Assembly (NCBI RefSeq): GCF_900177675.1
Contig: NZ_FXWM01000001.1
Span: 2,489,001 to 2,553,000 of the forward strand
Source of the DNA: Bacillus sp. OV166
GTDB lineage: Bacteria > Bacillota > Bacilli > Bacillales > Cytobacillaceae
Length of the DNA: 64,000 nt
Reading direction: 5' to 3'
A program made the translations under genes and the position numbers. The notes under the pieces were generated by a model. The model searched no databases and had not been told where the DNA came from. It was given only the letters and a program-made list of their open reading frames with translations. Below are positions 54,052 to 62,964 of the stretch, piece after piece. Each line of letters begins with the position of its first letter. Within the stretch, counting starts at the first letter, position 1.

Positions 54052-54057
54052 GCATTC

Positions 54058-54951
54058 TTATTCAACAATAATTGTCCCTTTAAACATTTGCATCCCGCAG
54101 CTAAAGGTATATTCTCCGGACTTATCCGGAGTTAAGGTTAGTTTTGTTGTTCCAGTTTTTAGGTTGACATTGTTAATATTAAAATCAGGAATCATAAAGG
54201 TGGATATACAATTACTACTATCCAATGGATTTTTAATTTCTAGTTCTACTGGTACACCCTTTTTCACTCGAATAACATTAGGCGTGTACCCCTGTGTGGT
54301 TATTTCCATCTTTACAAGTGGCTTGCTTTCCTTTGACACATCAACTTCCGTTTTGGGAACCTCTTGACTAGTAGCAGCTTGTTGAGTTGTTGCTTGAGTT
54401 GTTTTACTTTGACCTGGAATTTCGACCATATCACTGCTGTACATAAATAAAAATAATGATACTATCACAACGCCTCCTGCGATGATCGCAAAGGGTGAGA
54501 GCTCTTGTGTATCAAGGGATAATTTATTATTCGATTCCACGAAAATATACATGATTACGAATCCGATAATTAATATATAAAAACCTAACAAGATTCCAAG
54601 TAAAATAGTAGGATTAATAAATTGAAGAAAGGCACCGAGAATAGCTCCAATGATCCCGCCCATTAAACCAGAAATTGATCCCATTAGGATGGCTAATATT
54701 CCAACGGGGTGTCCAGCTAAGAACCCTACGACGAAACCAATAATCATACTGACTCCGACTACTAGAAAAATCTCACCGGAAATGATGCCAATGATACTGC
54801 CGGTCAGTAACCCTGTGATTACCGCAATGACCATACTAATCATAATCCCAGATGTATTGGCTAGCTTATTTTTATGACGGTAAACAGAATAAATGGAATA
54901 TCCGGTACCAATGGCAACTACAATCGCCGAAATAATCGCAAAAATATTCAT
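54058..54951 (-). CDS. Membrane-anchored cupredoxin-like protein
   Basis: A 297-residue protein. Residues 1-175 hold about six TM helices, several of them glycine-zipper-like (IGIISGEIFLVVG, GSISGLMGGIIGAILGAFL). After a Thr/Gln-rich linker, residues about 212-297 form an extracellular cupredoxin domain (TPNVIRVKKGVPVELEIKN, then YTFSCGMQMFKGTIIVE). Cupredoxins bind copper through His, Cys, His and Met. Here C-x-M-x-M and an earlier Cys (SNCIST) are present, but neither canonical His is seen, so the metal site is unusual or lost. A role in copper handling or electron transfer is inference. Confidence 0.78.
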   Translation of the reverse strand: MNIFAIISAIVVAIGTGYSIYSVYRHKNKLANTSGIMISMVIAVITGLLTGSIIGIISGEIFLVVGVSMIIGFVVGFLAGHPVGILAILMGSISGLMGGIIGAILGAFLQFINPTILLGILLGFYILIIGFVIMYIFVESNNKLSLDTQELSPFAIIAGGVVIVSLFLFMYSSDMVEIPGQSKTTQATTQQAATSQEVPKTEVDVSKESKPLVKMEITTQGYTPNVIRVKKGVPVELEIKNPLDSSNCISTFMIPDFNINNVNLKTGTTKLTLTPDKSGEYTFSCGMQMFKGTIIVE

Positions 54952-55117
54952 TTTATGTCTCCTCAGATGTGTATGTTTTATTCATTAAATAATTTACAAC
55001 ATATGAGTATTATAAATGGAAATGACCCATTCAAATTTGTATTTTTAGTGATTAATATGAACGTTTTATGAATATTATTGAGGTTAAATTAGGATATGGA
55101 ATAGTAGGAGATCGATT
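54952..55117. other. Short intergenic region, nothing notable
   Basis: A 166-base AT-rich gap upstream of the cupredoxin gene. No feature is recognised. Confidence 0.4.
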
Positions 55118-55249
55118 TTATTCTTTATTTTCTTTATCAAGGGTATTTTTATAAATTCTTTTCATGGCCTCATTCTGCATTTTGATATATTCAAGCAGAA
55201 ATTCTTTTTCTTCTTCCTCTTGTTGGAGATCATCCTTTTCTTTTTCCAA
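55118..55249 (-). CDS. Small charged protein, unknown, TTG start
   Basis: A 43-residue, highly charged peptide (DDLQQEEEEKEFLLEYIKMQNEAMKRIYKN), probably one long helix. The TTG at 55249 has GGGGTGG five bases upstream, the only good ribosome site in the frame; ATGs further up at 55282 and 55342 have none. No family is recognised. It is divergent from proS, and its coding status rests mainly on the ribosome site. Confidence 0.5.
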   Translation of the reverse strand: MEKEKDDLQQEEEEKEFLLEYIKMQNEAMKRIYKNTLDKENKE

Positions 55250-55359
55250 GTAAGCCACCCCATTTTTTCTAATTACTAGCATTTTAACTGATTTATTTAG
55301 ACGTTTAAAGTAAATTTGAAAGAAAATTGCTCGCTTCAGCAATATATTCCATAAAAAAA

Positions 55360-55388
55360 TTGACTTTTTTTATAATGAAATATATAAT
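55360..55388 (+). promoter_or_regulatory. proS promoter
   Basis: TTGACT (55360-55365), a 17-base spacer and TATAAT (55383-55388), just before the T-box leader. Confidence 0.75.
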
Positions 55389-55404
55389 TTTCAAAAATAC
55401 TATT

Positions 55405-55637
55405 GAAACTGTGACGGGGATTAGTAAAGTGAAAAGGTCTTACCAAGAGAGGAAACCAATGGTGCGAGGTTTCTTAAGACGGTCATTTGAACCTGCCTCT
55501 GAGTTCTGTATCGGATACATATGAAGATACATGCGGATAATGTCCGTTATCATGGAAAGTGTATAAAGCTTTTTGCTTTATGAATTTAGGGTGGTACCGC
55601 CAGGCCTTGGTCCCTTTTTTGAGGATCAAGGCCTTTT
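55405..55637 (+). ncRNA. T-box leader of proS (proline specifier)
   Basis: The T-box sequence AGGGTGGTACCGC (55588-55600) is perfect and is followed by an intrinsic terminator (GGCCTTGGTCC with GGATCAAGGCC, 55602-55637). Stem I starts near 55410; the specifier loop around 55487-55500 presents CCT (55492-55494), a proline codon, which agrees with the gene downstream. Uncharged tRNA-Pro would stabilise the antiterminator and switch proS on. Confidence 0.93.
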
Positions 55638-55696
55638 TGTGTAGAAATGCGGAAGCGTCCGTTACTTATTTAAAAAAATTTAATGAGGTGTCAAAC

Positions 55697-57127
55697 ATGG
55701 CAAAAGAATTTGTAAAAGATGTAACTGCAATGGACGATGATTTCGCCCAGTGGTATACCGATGTGGTAACAAAAGCTGACTTAATTGATTATTCAAGTGT
55801 TCGTGGCTCGATGATTATTCGACCATATGGCTATGCTTTATGGGATAATATAAAAAATGAATTGGATCGCCGTATAAAAGAAACGGGGCATGAAAATGTT
55901 TATATGCCTTTGTTTATTCCTGAAAGCTTGCTGCAAAAAGAAAAAGATCATGTTGAAGGTTTTGCACCAGAAGTGGCATGGGTCACACATGGCGGGTCTG
56001 AACCATTAGCAGAACGATTAGTTGTCCGTCCTACATCAGAAGTTCTTTTTTGCGAGCATTATAGTAACATCATCCATTCTTACAGAGATCTGCCAAAGCT
56101 TTATAACCAATGGGCAAACGTGGTCCGTTGGGAAAAAACAACCCGTCCATTCTTACGGACATTAGAGTTTTTATGGCAGGAAGGTCATACCGCGCATGCA
56201 ACTGACGAAGAGGCTATGGAAGAAACCATTAAAATGCTAAATGTTTATGCCGCAGTTTGTGAAGAAATCCTTGCGATTCCAGTTGTAAAAGGACAAAAAA
56301 CGGAAAAAGAAAAGTTTGCAGGTGCGAAAGCTACTTTTACGATAGAAAGCTTAATGCATGATGGAAAAGCATTACAGTCTGGTACATCCCACCACTTCGG
56401 CACAGGATTTGCCGAGGCATTTAACATTCAATATACAGACAAAGAAGGAAAGCTCCAATATGTGCATCAAACCTCTTGGGGCTTCACCACAAGGATTATC
56501 GGTGCCTTAATCATGGTGCATGGCGATGACCGCGGCCTTGTGATTCCGCCAAAAGCTGCACCAACTCAAGTGATGATTGTGCCGATTGCTCAGCATAAAG
56601 AAGGCGTTCTTGATTTTGCCTATGAGTTAAAAGAGACTTTATCAAGTGTTGTACGTGTAGGGATCGATGCTAGTGATAAAAAGCCAGGCTGGAAGTTCAA
56701 TGAATATGAAATGAAAGGTATTCCAGTCCGTCTTGAGGTGGGACCTAAAGATATCGAAAACAAGCAAGTGGTTTTAGTTAGACGCGATACTTTAGAGAAA
56801 GTGTTTGTTCCGCTCGACCAATTAGAAACGAAGCTTGTTGAGTTATTAGATGAAATTCAAACAAATTTATATAATAAAGCACTTACTCATCGTGAAGAAA
56901 GAACCACTGTTGCTGTAACACTTGATGAGTTAAAGCAATCACTCGAAGCAAAACCAGGTTTTATCAAGGCCATGTGGTGCGGCGAATTAGCTTGTGAGGA
57001 AAAAATAAAAGAAGATACAGGGGCAACATCTAGATGTTTGCCATTCGAGCAAGAAAAAGTATCTGACAAATGTGTATGCTGTGGAAAAGAAGCCAATAAA
57101 ATGGTTTATTGGGCAAAAGCTTACTAA
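55697..57127 (+). CDS. proS: Prolyl-tRNA synthetase, archaeal/eukaryotic type (ProS type 3)
   Basis: A 476-residue class II synthetase. It is the short form without the bacterial YbaK-like editing insert found in the 560-residue bacterial ProRS. Class II motifs: [15 protein letters not shown] (motif 1 area), VVRPTSE...[14 protein letters not shown] (motif 2) and [10 protein letters not shown] (motif 3). The C-terminus has a zinc-type Cys set ([23 protein letters not shown]) and ends in Tyr, as in this type. The ATG at 55697 follows GAGGTG. The gene is under T-box control. Some bacilli carry this type beside a bacterial-type ProRS, often as a stress or back-up copy. Confidence 0.95.
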   Translation: MAKEFVKDVTAMDDDFAQWYTDVVTKADLIDYSSVRGSMIIRPYGYALWDNIKNELDRRIKETGHENVYMPLFIPESLLQKEKDHVEGFAPEVAWVTHGGSEPLAERLVVRPTSEVLFCEHYSNIIHSYRDLPKLYNQWANVVRWEKTTRPFLRTLEFLWQEGHTAHATDEEAMEETIKMLNVYAAVCEEILAIPVVKGQKTEKEKFAGAKATFTIESLMHDGKALQSGTSHHFGTGFAEAFNIQYTDKEGKLQYVHQTSWGFTTRIIGALIMVHGDDRGLVIPPKAAPTQVMIVPIAQHKEGVLDFAYELKETLSSVVRVGIDASDKKPGWKFNEYEMKGIPVRLEVGPKDIENKQVVLVRRDTLEKVFVPLDQLETKLVELLDEIQTNLYNKALTHREERTTVAVTLDELKQSLEAKPGFIKAMWCGELACEEKIKEDTGATSRCLPFEQEKVSDKCVCCGKEANKMVYWAKAY

Positions 57128-57197
57128 AAATAGCAAACTTTCAGGCTCTTCCTGGTTAGGAAGAGTCTTTTTTATTTTATATTGTGCTGCAACAGTG

Positions 57198-57380
57198 AAC
57201 GAAATTAAGTTTATGAGCGAATTTAAGCGAATTTATTTATTGAATGGGCGAATTTCTTGGTTTTATGAGCGAATTTATTAGTTGAATGGGCGAATTTCTC
57301 AGTCAATGAGCGAATTAAAATTTTGGCGTATCAGCGGATTTTTCTATCTGCCAATCTTCCCTTTCTATTAGCGAATCGGC
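57198..57380. repeat. Cluster of GCGAATTT direct repeats
   Basis: The core GCGAATTT (or one-base variants) occurs at about 57217, 57227, 57248, 57269, 57290, 57310, 57334 and 57371. Two longer forms alternate: ATGAGCGAATTTA (57213, 57265, and 57306 with variation) and TGAATGGGCGAATTTCT (57241, 57283), giving a unit of about 42 bases. No gene covers this 288-base gap. Spacing is irregular, so it is not CRISPR. Confidence 0.75.
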
Positions 57381-57457
57381 TCCTCCATATTTTTTTCTGA
57401 AAAAAGGAATGAACAATGATCGTAGCGAATTGTTTATATTCAGAAGGAGGAAAGGTT

Positions 57458-58024
57458 ATGAAACCAATACTACTAGACTTTCCCAATCAATTTTACACAG
57501 AAAGATTATTCATTCGCATGCCACTACCCGGAGATGGTAAAGCTGTTTACCATGCAATACAGGCATCATTAAACGAACTAAAAGATTGGATGCCTTGGGC
57601 CCATCGGGAGCAAACCGAGGAAGATGTAGAAGTAAACATGCGTGAGGCACATGCTAAGTTTTTAACTCGCGAGGATTTGAGGTTACATATCTTTAATAGG
57701 GAAACAGGAGAATTCATCGGTTCTTCTGGATTGCACAGGATCAATTGGAATATCCCTAAGGTTGAAATAGGTTACTGGATCGATACACGCTATACCAGGC
57801 AGGGGTATATAACGGAAGCGGCAGAGGCGATAACGAAATTTGCCTTTAATGAACTCAAAGCAAAACGGGTTGAAATTCGTTGTGACTCAAAAAATATCAA
57901 AAGTCGGGCCATTCCTGAACGCTTAGGGTTTACCTTAGAAGGCATTTTAAGAAGTGATGAAATGTCTGCGGACAGAAAAGATCTACGTGATACATGTATT
58001 TATGCAAAAATAAGTAATAATTAA
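57458..58024 (+). CDS. GNAT acetyltransferase, RimJ/RimL-like
   Basis: A 188-residue GNAT enzyme with the ribosomal-protein acetyltransferase look: TERLFIRMPLPGDG at the start, IGSSGLHRINWNIPKVEIGYWIDTRYTRQGYITEA (acetyl-CoA binding strand and loop) and RVEIRCDSKNIKSRAIPERLGFTLEG. It probably acetylates the N-terminus of a protein or a small amine. The ATG at 57458 follows AAGGAGG. It is monocistronic with a strong terminator. Confidence 0.9.
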   Translation: MKPILLDFPNQFYTERLFIRMPLPGDGKAVYHAIQASLNELKDWMPWAHREQTEEDVEVNMREAHAKFLTREDLRLHIFNRETGEFIGSSGLHRINWNIPKVEIGYWIDTRYTRQGYITEAAEAITKFAFNELKAKRVEIRCDSKNIKSRAIPERLGFTLEGILRSDEMSADRKDLRDTCIYAKISNN

Positions 58025-58030
58025 TACAGC

Positions 58031-58060
58031 AAAAGAGTACTGATTTTTCAGTACTCTTTT
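58031..58060. terminator. Terminator after the GNAT gene
   Basis: AAAAGAGTACTG (58031-58042) pairs with CAGTACTCTTTT (58049-58060). T-runs on both strands let it serve both convergent genes. Confidence 0.92.
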
Positions 58061-58095
58061 GCATGAACTTATTGAAAAACTCTATCTACAGGGAT

Positions 58096-58683
58096 TTAAT
58101 CAAGGAAATATCTTTTTAGATAGAATTTAGTAATCGCCAAATATTCGCGGGAATAGGATTTTACCACAGCAATCCATGGTGTTTCTGCTGGGAGTCCCTG
58201 TACCTGTAGGCCATAATCACGGGCAATTGAGACTGCCCGATATAGATGAAAATTATTTGTAACCACAAGACCAAGCTTGGCACCTTCGGGAATAAGCTTT
58301 TTCGAAAAATTAATATTTTCATATGTATCAGTTGATTGTTCCTCTAAGATAATTCGATTCTCGCTAATTCCTTGTTTCTTAAGTTCTCTCTTGATGGATT
58401 CAGCCTCGGATATTTCTTCACCAGATCCTTTCCCCCCAGAAGCAATGACGAGTGTATCTTGGTTTTTCTTTAAATAGTCTGCAGCGGCATTTATTCTGCT
58501 CGCAAACGCTAAGGAAGGGACGGTTCCTTTTACCCTTGCCCCGAGGACAATCAAATAGTCTGCATTTTTAGGTGTTTCCATGTTACTATATTGACTAATT
58601 TTAATTTGTAATATGCCAATGTAAATTAAACCTAAAGCCACGAAAACTCCCAACAACAAGAACACTCTTTTCTTATTTTTCAT
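58096..58683 (-). CDS. YdcF/SanA-family (DUF218) membrane protein
   Basis: A 195-residue protein with one N-terminal TM (about 6-26) and an outer DUF218 domain. Typical motifs are LIVLGARVKG, ASGGKGSGEEISEAESIKREL, EEQSTDTYENINFS and VVTNNFHLYRAVSIARDYG. Homologues (ElyC, SanA) act in envelope or lipid-carrier metabolism; the substrate here is unknown. It is convergent with the GNAT gene. Confidence 0.88.
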   Translation of the reverse strand: MKNKKRVFLLLGVFVALGLIYIGILQIKISQYSNMETPKNADYLIVLGARVKGTVPSLAFASRINAAADYLKKNQDTLVIASGGKGSGEEISEAESIKRELKKQGISENRIILEEQSTDTYENINFSKKLIPEGAKLGLVVTNNFHLYRAVSIARDYGLQVQGLPAETPWIAVVKSYSREYLAITKFYLKRYFLD

Positions 58684-58815
58684 GATTTCAAATCCATTTC
58701 AAGTTTTTTTCACAACTAATTAAACCTATTATACAAAATAATAGATTAAGTTGGTGTGAAATACTAACATATGTTGAATTTAAAAAAGGACGATCCCCCA
58801 GTCCTTTCCTTTTCA

Positions 58816-59663
58816 TTATTCACAAACCCACGACAGTCCAAGCGTTCCTACCCCAGTATGCACGCCTGCCACAGTAATCAGCATCATTAATTCAGTTTGG
58901 ATATCAGGGAATGTTTCGTTGACTAAATGTTCAAGCACGGCAGCTCTCTCGATATCATTAGCATGAACGATAGCAACTTTCCTAACATTCGCTGTTTCCA
59001 AGTCTGTTTGTAAATTATTAATCAACCAGGAAATCGCTCTTTTTTCGGTGCGAACCTTATCTTTAATCTTAGCGCCACCGTCTTCAATCGCTAAAATCGG
59101 CTTTATATTAAATAATGAAGCTAGTATTGCTTGGCCTCCGGATACTCTGCCGCTTTTTTTGAGTTGGTCCAGATTTGAGGGGACTAAATATAAGCGTGTA
59201 TTGTCGCGTAGTGCATTTAATTCTGCGACAACCTCACCGCTCTCATGTCCTTGTCCTACAAGTTCGATCCCTTTTTTTATTAAAAAAGAAAGAGGGTAGG
59301 AACCTGTCATGGAGTCGATAGGAAACAGTTTAAAATCAGCCATTTCTGCTGCCATTACAGAGGTTTGAAACGTCCCTGATAAGAGACTAGAAGCATGAAG
59401 AGCTATTCCGTAGTCATAGTCTTCCTTTAACCTTGTATAAAGTTCCACAAAATCACCCAGGCAGGCTGGGTGGTTTGAAATTTCGAATCCTCATGTTTCA
59501 TTCGCTCATAAAACTCTTTTTGTGTAATATCTATTGTTTCCTTGTAGGATTCTTGGTTAATTACAATGTTAAGTGGAACTACATGTATATTATTTTGCTC
59601 GATAAACTCTTTGCTTAGCGAAGCCGTTGTGTCAGTAATCCATGCAATTTTTGCTGCATTCAT
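58816..59663 (-). pseudogene. DegV-family fatty-acid-binding protein, frameshifted
   Basis: Two adjoining minus-strand frames give one DegV protein. The first (59663 to 59427) has the N-terminus KIAWITDTTASLSKEFIEQNNIHVVPL and breaks after TTQPAW; the second (59448 to 58816) continues with ELYTRLKEDYDYG and the C-terminal half through GVHTGVGTLG. Adding one base near 59460 (in CCTGCCTGGG on the coding strand) would restore about 282 residues, the family norm, and the expected QPxxGDFVELY junction. DegV proteins bind fatty acids for FakA-type kinases. This is a true frameshift mutation or a sequencing error; the rest of the frame is intact, so it is recent. Confidence 0.87.
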
Positions 59664-59895
59664 GTTAATCCTCTTCCTCCAGTGAAATCTCTTATTTCTA
59701 TATCATATAATCTCAATATTACTCATTACACATGTTAGTTTTATTCCCTTTGTTTTGATAACTAGATTCAACATTACAAGAAGGAATATTAACCAACAAG
59801 TTATATTTGTCATGTTAAAATATGAAAACTTTGTGAAGTTTTTAGGAGAGAAACCCCAAAAAGGACCTAGTTCGAATTGTTCAAAAATAGTAGTC

Positions 59896-59911
59896 TGTGA
59901 TTTAAATCACT
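59896..59911. promoter_or_regulatory. Fnr box of hmp, centred near -41.5
   Basis: TGTGATTTAAATCACT matches the Bacillus Fnr consensus TGTGA-N6-TCAC. A TATAAT at 59933-59938 predicts a start near 59945, placing the box centre (59903.5) at about -41.5, the class II activating position. Confidence 0.8.
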
Positions 59912-59931
59912 TATTTTGTGCGTTAAATATC

Positions 59932-59960
59932 ATATAATCACTATGGAAACAGTGAAATAT
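59932..59960. promoter_or_regulatory. Possible NsrR-type palindrome over the hmp start
   Basis: ATATAATCACT and AGTGAAATAT form an imperfect inverted repeat over the -10 and start region of hmp, where NsrR acts in B. subtilis. The match to the NsrR consensus is loose. Confidence 0.4.
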
Positions 59961-59976
59961 ATAGGGAGTGTTAAAA

Positions 59977-61191
59977 ATGTTAGATCAAAAAACAATAGAA
60001 ATAATCAAATCAACTGTACCTGTTCTAGAAAAACATGGGGAAACAATTACAACTCGATTTTACCAATTGATGTTTGGCAACCATCCTGAATTACTAAATA
60101 TATTTAATCATGCTAATCAAAAACAAGGCAGACAGCAAAAAGCATTGGCTGGAACGGTATATGCCGCTGCCATGTATATCGATAATCTGGAAGCTATTCT
60201 TCCAGTAGTGAAGCAAATTGCACAAAAACATAGAAGCCTTGGCATCTTGCCTGAACATTACCCGATTGTCGGAAAACATCTACTGCTAGCGATTAAGGAT
60301 GTATTAGGTGATGCAGCAACAGACGAGATTATTGACGCATGGGCTCAAGCATATAATGTAATAGCAGATGTTTTTATCAGTGTAGAAGCAGAATTATATG
60401 ATGAAACTGAAAATCAACAGGGTGGCTGGAACGGCTTTCGTAACTTTAAAGTCGACCGTAAAGTAGTTGAGAGTGAAGTGATCACCTCGTTTTACTTAAA
60501 ACCAGAAGACAATAAAGGAATTGCCAATTTTACCCCTGGTCAGTATATTAGTATCAAGCTAGAAATAGCAGGTGAAAAGTTCACACATATTCGTCAATAC
60601 AGCCTTTCAGATGCTCCAGGTAAGGACTATTATCGAATCAGTGTTAAACGCGAATCTGGGACTGAAAATCCAGATGGAATGGTGTCCAATTACTTACACG
60701 ACGGAGTGAACCAAGGAGATATTTTAAAAGTAAGTGCTCCTGCAGGGGATTTTGTTCTTGATACTAATAAGAATACTCCTGTTGTGTTACTTAGTGGGGG
60801 CGTTGGTTTAACACCAATGATGAGTATGTTAAAAACAGTCGTTGAAGTCCAGCCAGAACGTAAGGTAACATTTGTCCATGCAGCTGCGAATGGGAATGTA
60901 CATGCACTAAGAGACGAAGTAGAAGAGATATCAAAGCTTGAAAACGTACATTCCTATTTCTTTTACGATTCACCAACAGAAGAGGATTGCAAGAATAACC
61001 GCTTTGATGTTGAAGGCTATGTAACCCGTGAGTGGCTGAAAGAAAATATCACAACCAAGGACGCCGATTTTTATTTCTGTGGACCTGTTCCATTTATGAA
61101 AGCTATTAATCGTTCATTAAAAGAATTAGGAGTAAATCAAGAAAGAATTCACTTTGAATTTTTTGGTCCTATGGGGAATTTAGAAGAATAA
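59977..61191 (+). CDS. hmp: Flavohaemoglobin (nitric oxide dioxygenase)
   Basis: A 404-residue flavohaemoprotein that turns nitric oxide into nitrate with oxygen and NAD(P)H. The globin domain (1-140) has the haem ligand H85 and the distal residues Y29 and Q53, at the same positions as in E. coli Hmp. An FAD domain (about 150-260, RQYSLSDAP) and a NAD domain (about 265-404, [15 protein letters not shown]) follow. The ATG at 59977 has GGGAG eight bases upstream. A perfect Fnr box near -41.5 points to induction when oxygen is scarce, which fits nitrosative stress during nitrate respiration. Confidence 0.97.
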   Translation: MLDQKTIEIIKSTVPVLEKHGETITTRFYQLMFGNHPELLNIFNHANQKQGRQQKALAGTVYAAAMYIDNLEAILPVVKQIAQKHRSLGILPEHYPIVGKHLLLAIKDVLGDAATDEIIDAWAQAYNVIADVFISVEAELYDETENQQGGWNGFRNFKVDRKVVESEVITSFYLKPEDNKGIANFTPGQYISIKLEIAGEKFTHIRQYSLSDAPGKDYYRISVKRESGTENPDGMVSNYLHDGVNQGDILKVSAPAGDFVLDTNKNTPVVLLSGGVGLTPMMSMLKTVVEVQPERKVTFVHAAANGNVHALRDEVEEISKLENVHSYFFYDSPTEEDCKNNRFDVEGYVTREWLKENITTKDADFYFCGPVPFMKAINRSLKELGVNQERIHFEFFGPMGNLEE

Positions 61192-61200
61192 CAGAGAAAC

Positions 61201-61234
61201 AAGCCGATTTCTAATAGAAGTCGGCTTTATTTTT
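61201..61234 (+). terminator. hmp terminator
   Basis: AAGCCGA (61201-61207) pairs with TCGGCTT (61221-61227), with further inner pairing, then T's. Confidence 0.82.
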
Positions 61235-61380
61235 GTAGTGAACTTACGAACAGCCTTTCAAAAATATAAATTTGAAATCTATAAGTCGATAACTATATTA
61301 GAGAAGTTTGGTTAAAATACCAATAAGAATTAATGCCATATCAATTCCAAATATCCCTTTTAGGAAAGGAGCAAACATTA

Positions 61381-61989
61381 TTGCATTTTTTAATGACGAT
61401 TATAAACGAGTACGGGTATCTTGTTCTTTTTCTTTCCATTACACTTGGTATATTTGCACTTCCGATTCCTATGGAAGCAATGTTGGCATATGCAGGGTTT
61501 TTATCCTTTCTTGGAAAGCTTAATTGGTTTGGAAGTATACTCGCTTCTGCAGCTGGTTGTACGCTTGGAATGTTGCTTTCCTATTGGGTAGGCTATAAGC
61601 TTGGGATTCAATTTTTTGAAAAGCATGGGAAGCGGCTGCATTTAGAGCCAGATCGTTTGAATTCAATTTCAAACTGGTTAAGAAAATATGGCAATAAACT
61701 ATTAATCATTGCCTTATTTATTCCAGTATTTAGGCATTTTATCGGTTATTTTTCTGGGGTCACTCGTTTACCAATTAGGATTTATACCTTGTATACAGGG
61801 CTTGGGTCAGCGATTTGGGTTTCGAGTTTTATCTCATTAGGAAAAATACTTGGTCCTCAATGGGAAGTTTTTTTTGAAATCATAAGGAAATATTTAATTT
61901 TAACCAGCGTGGTTCTTATCATTTTAATTGTAATTATTTATGGGATTAGGAAATTAAGGAATGTAGTTATAGAAACAGGAACGAAATAG
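61381..61989 (+). CDS. DedA-family membrane protein
   Basis: A 202-residue DedA/SNARE-associated protein with four to five hydrophobic segments. Family marks are LPIPMEAMLAYAGFL, GCTLGMLLSYWVGYKLG and FIPVFRHFIGYFSGVTRLP, which has the conserved Arg and Gly. DedA proteins recycle lipid carriers or move phospholipids across the membrane. The TTG at 61381 has AAAGGAG nine bases upstream; the internal ATG at 61393 is too far from any ribosome site. It is monocistronic. Confidence 0.88.
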   Translation: MHFLMTIINEYGYLVLFLSITLGIFALPIPMEAMLAYAGFLSFLGKLNWFGSILASAAGCTLGMLLSYWVGYKLGIQFFEKHGKRLHLEPDRLNSISNWLRKYGNKLLIIALFIPVFRHFIGYFSGVTRLPIRIYTLYTGLGSAIWVSSFISLGKILGPQWEVFFEIIRKYLILTSVVLIILIVIIYGIRKLRNVVIETGTK

Positions 61990-62003
61990 GAGAACAAATT
62001 AAG

Positions 62004-62040
62004 ATCAAAGGAGTCCTCTCAACGGTTCCTTTGATTTTTA
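62004..62040 (+). terminator. Terminator after the DedA gene
   Basis: ATCAAAGGA (62004-62012) pairs with TCCTTTGAT (62027-62035), followed by T's. Confidence 0.85.
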
Positions 62041-62177
62041 TTTAGAGTAAATAGTTGTAGAAGTTAACAATTTTCGAACTTTATGTATTTTATACGATAT
62101 ATGGTCCTTGAAAGTTTGATTCATATCTCAACTATGATTAAATTAAATAAAGAAATGGCCAGAAAGGATGTTATTTA

Positions 62178-62951
62178 ATGAATAAAAATGTCATACGTTC
62201 GATCACGGGCATAGCTGTATTATTTTGCCTCCTCTGGCTGATCGGGCTTGGTTGGGCGGTAGGGGAATTTTATGCTGGAAAACCAGAAAAGGTTCCAGAA
62301 GCAAAAACCGTTTCCAAGGTGGAAAATAAAAAAGGGTTAACCATCGTGGCGTTAGGTGATTCGTTAACTCGAGGAACAGGCGATGAAACCGGAAAAGGAT
62401 ATGTGGGTGTCTTGATTGATGAAATCAAGGGAAAAACAAAGCGTCCGGTACAGCTTACCAACCTTGGTATCAATGGTCAAAGATCTGGATCTCTAAGGAA
62501 GCAAGTACAGGAAACAGAAGTAGGGCGCCAAATTCAAAAAGCTGATATTGTCCTAGTGACGATTGGCGGAAACGACTTGTTCCGCGGGGGGCAAGGCTTA
62601 AGCGATTTTAAAGCTGAAGATATTGCAGCGATTGAGAAGAAATACCTGGATAATTTGAAGTTTGTTTTTGAGCAAATACGTAAAAACAATACAAATGCCA
62701 ATGTGTTTTTCATTGGTTTGTATAATCCATTTATTGAATTAGAGCAGGGAAAAGAGATGTCAAAAGTGGTCCGCCACTGGAATTACGATAGTGCAGAAGT
62801 CAGTGCTTCTTTTCCAAAAATCGTGTTTGTACCAACCTTCGACTTGTTTGAGTTAAAAGTGAATGACTACTTATATTCCGACAAGTTTCATCCAAATTCA
62901 AAAGGGTATCGTTTAATTGCCGAACGGGTAGCTTCATTGCTTACCTGGTAA
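62178..62951 (+). CDS. SGNH/GDSL-type lipase or esterase, membrane-anchored
   Basis: A 257-residue hydrolase. One N-terminal TM or uncleaved signal (about 8-30) is followed by an SGNH domain with all four blocks: GDSLTRG (Ser), NLGINGQRSG (Gly), GGNDLF (Asn) and DKFHPNSKGY (Asp/His). It acts outside the membrane on an ester, perhaps a lipid or acetylated wall polymer. It lies 13 bases before an ABC transporter ATPase gene and is probably the first gene of that operon. Confidence 0.9.
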   Translation: MNKNVIRSITGIAVLFCLLWLIGLGWAVGEFYAGKPEKVPEAKTVSKVENKKGLTIVALGDSLTRGTGDETGKGYVGVLIDEIKGKTKRPVQLTNLGINGQRSGSLRKQVQETEVGRQIQKADIVLVTIGGNDLFRGGQGLSDFKAEDIAAIEKKYLDNLKFVFEQIRKNNTNANVFFIGLYNPFIELEQGKEMSKVVRHWNYDSAEVSASFPKIVFVPTFDLFELKVNDYLYSDKFHPNSKGYRLIAERVASLLTW

Positions 62952-62964
62952 GGAGAGGAATTCG

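Noticed and set aside
57198..57380. CRISPR array
   Set aside because: The repeats are only 8-17 bases, with irregular gaps that themselves resemble the repeats, and no cas genes are near.
59427..59663. degV break as a selenocysteine UGA (because selB is near)
   Set aside because: The break is a frame change ending in TAA; the sequence continues in a different frame, so recoding of UGA cannot explain it.
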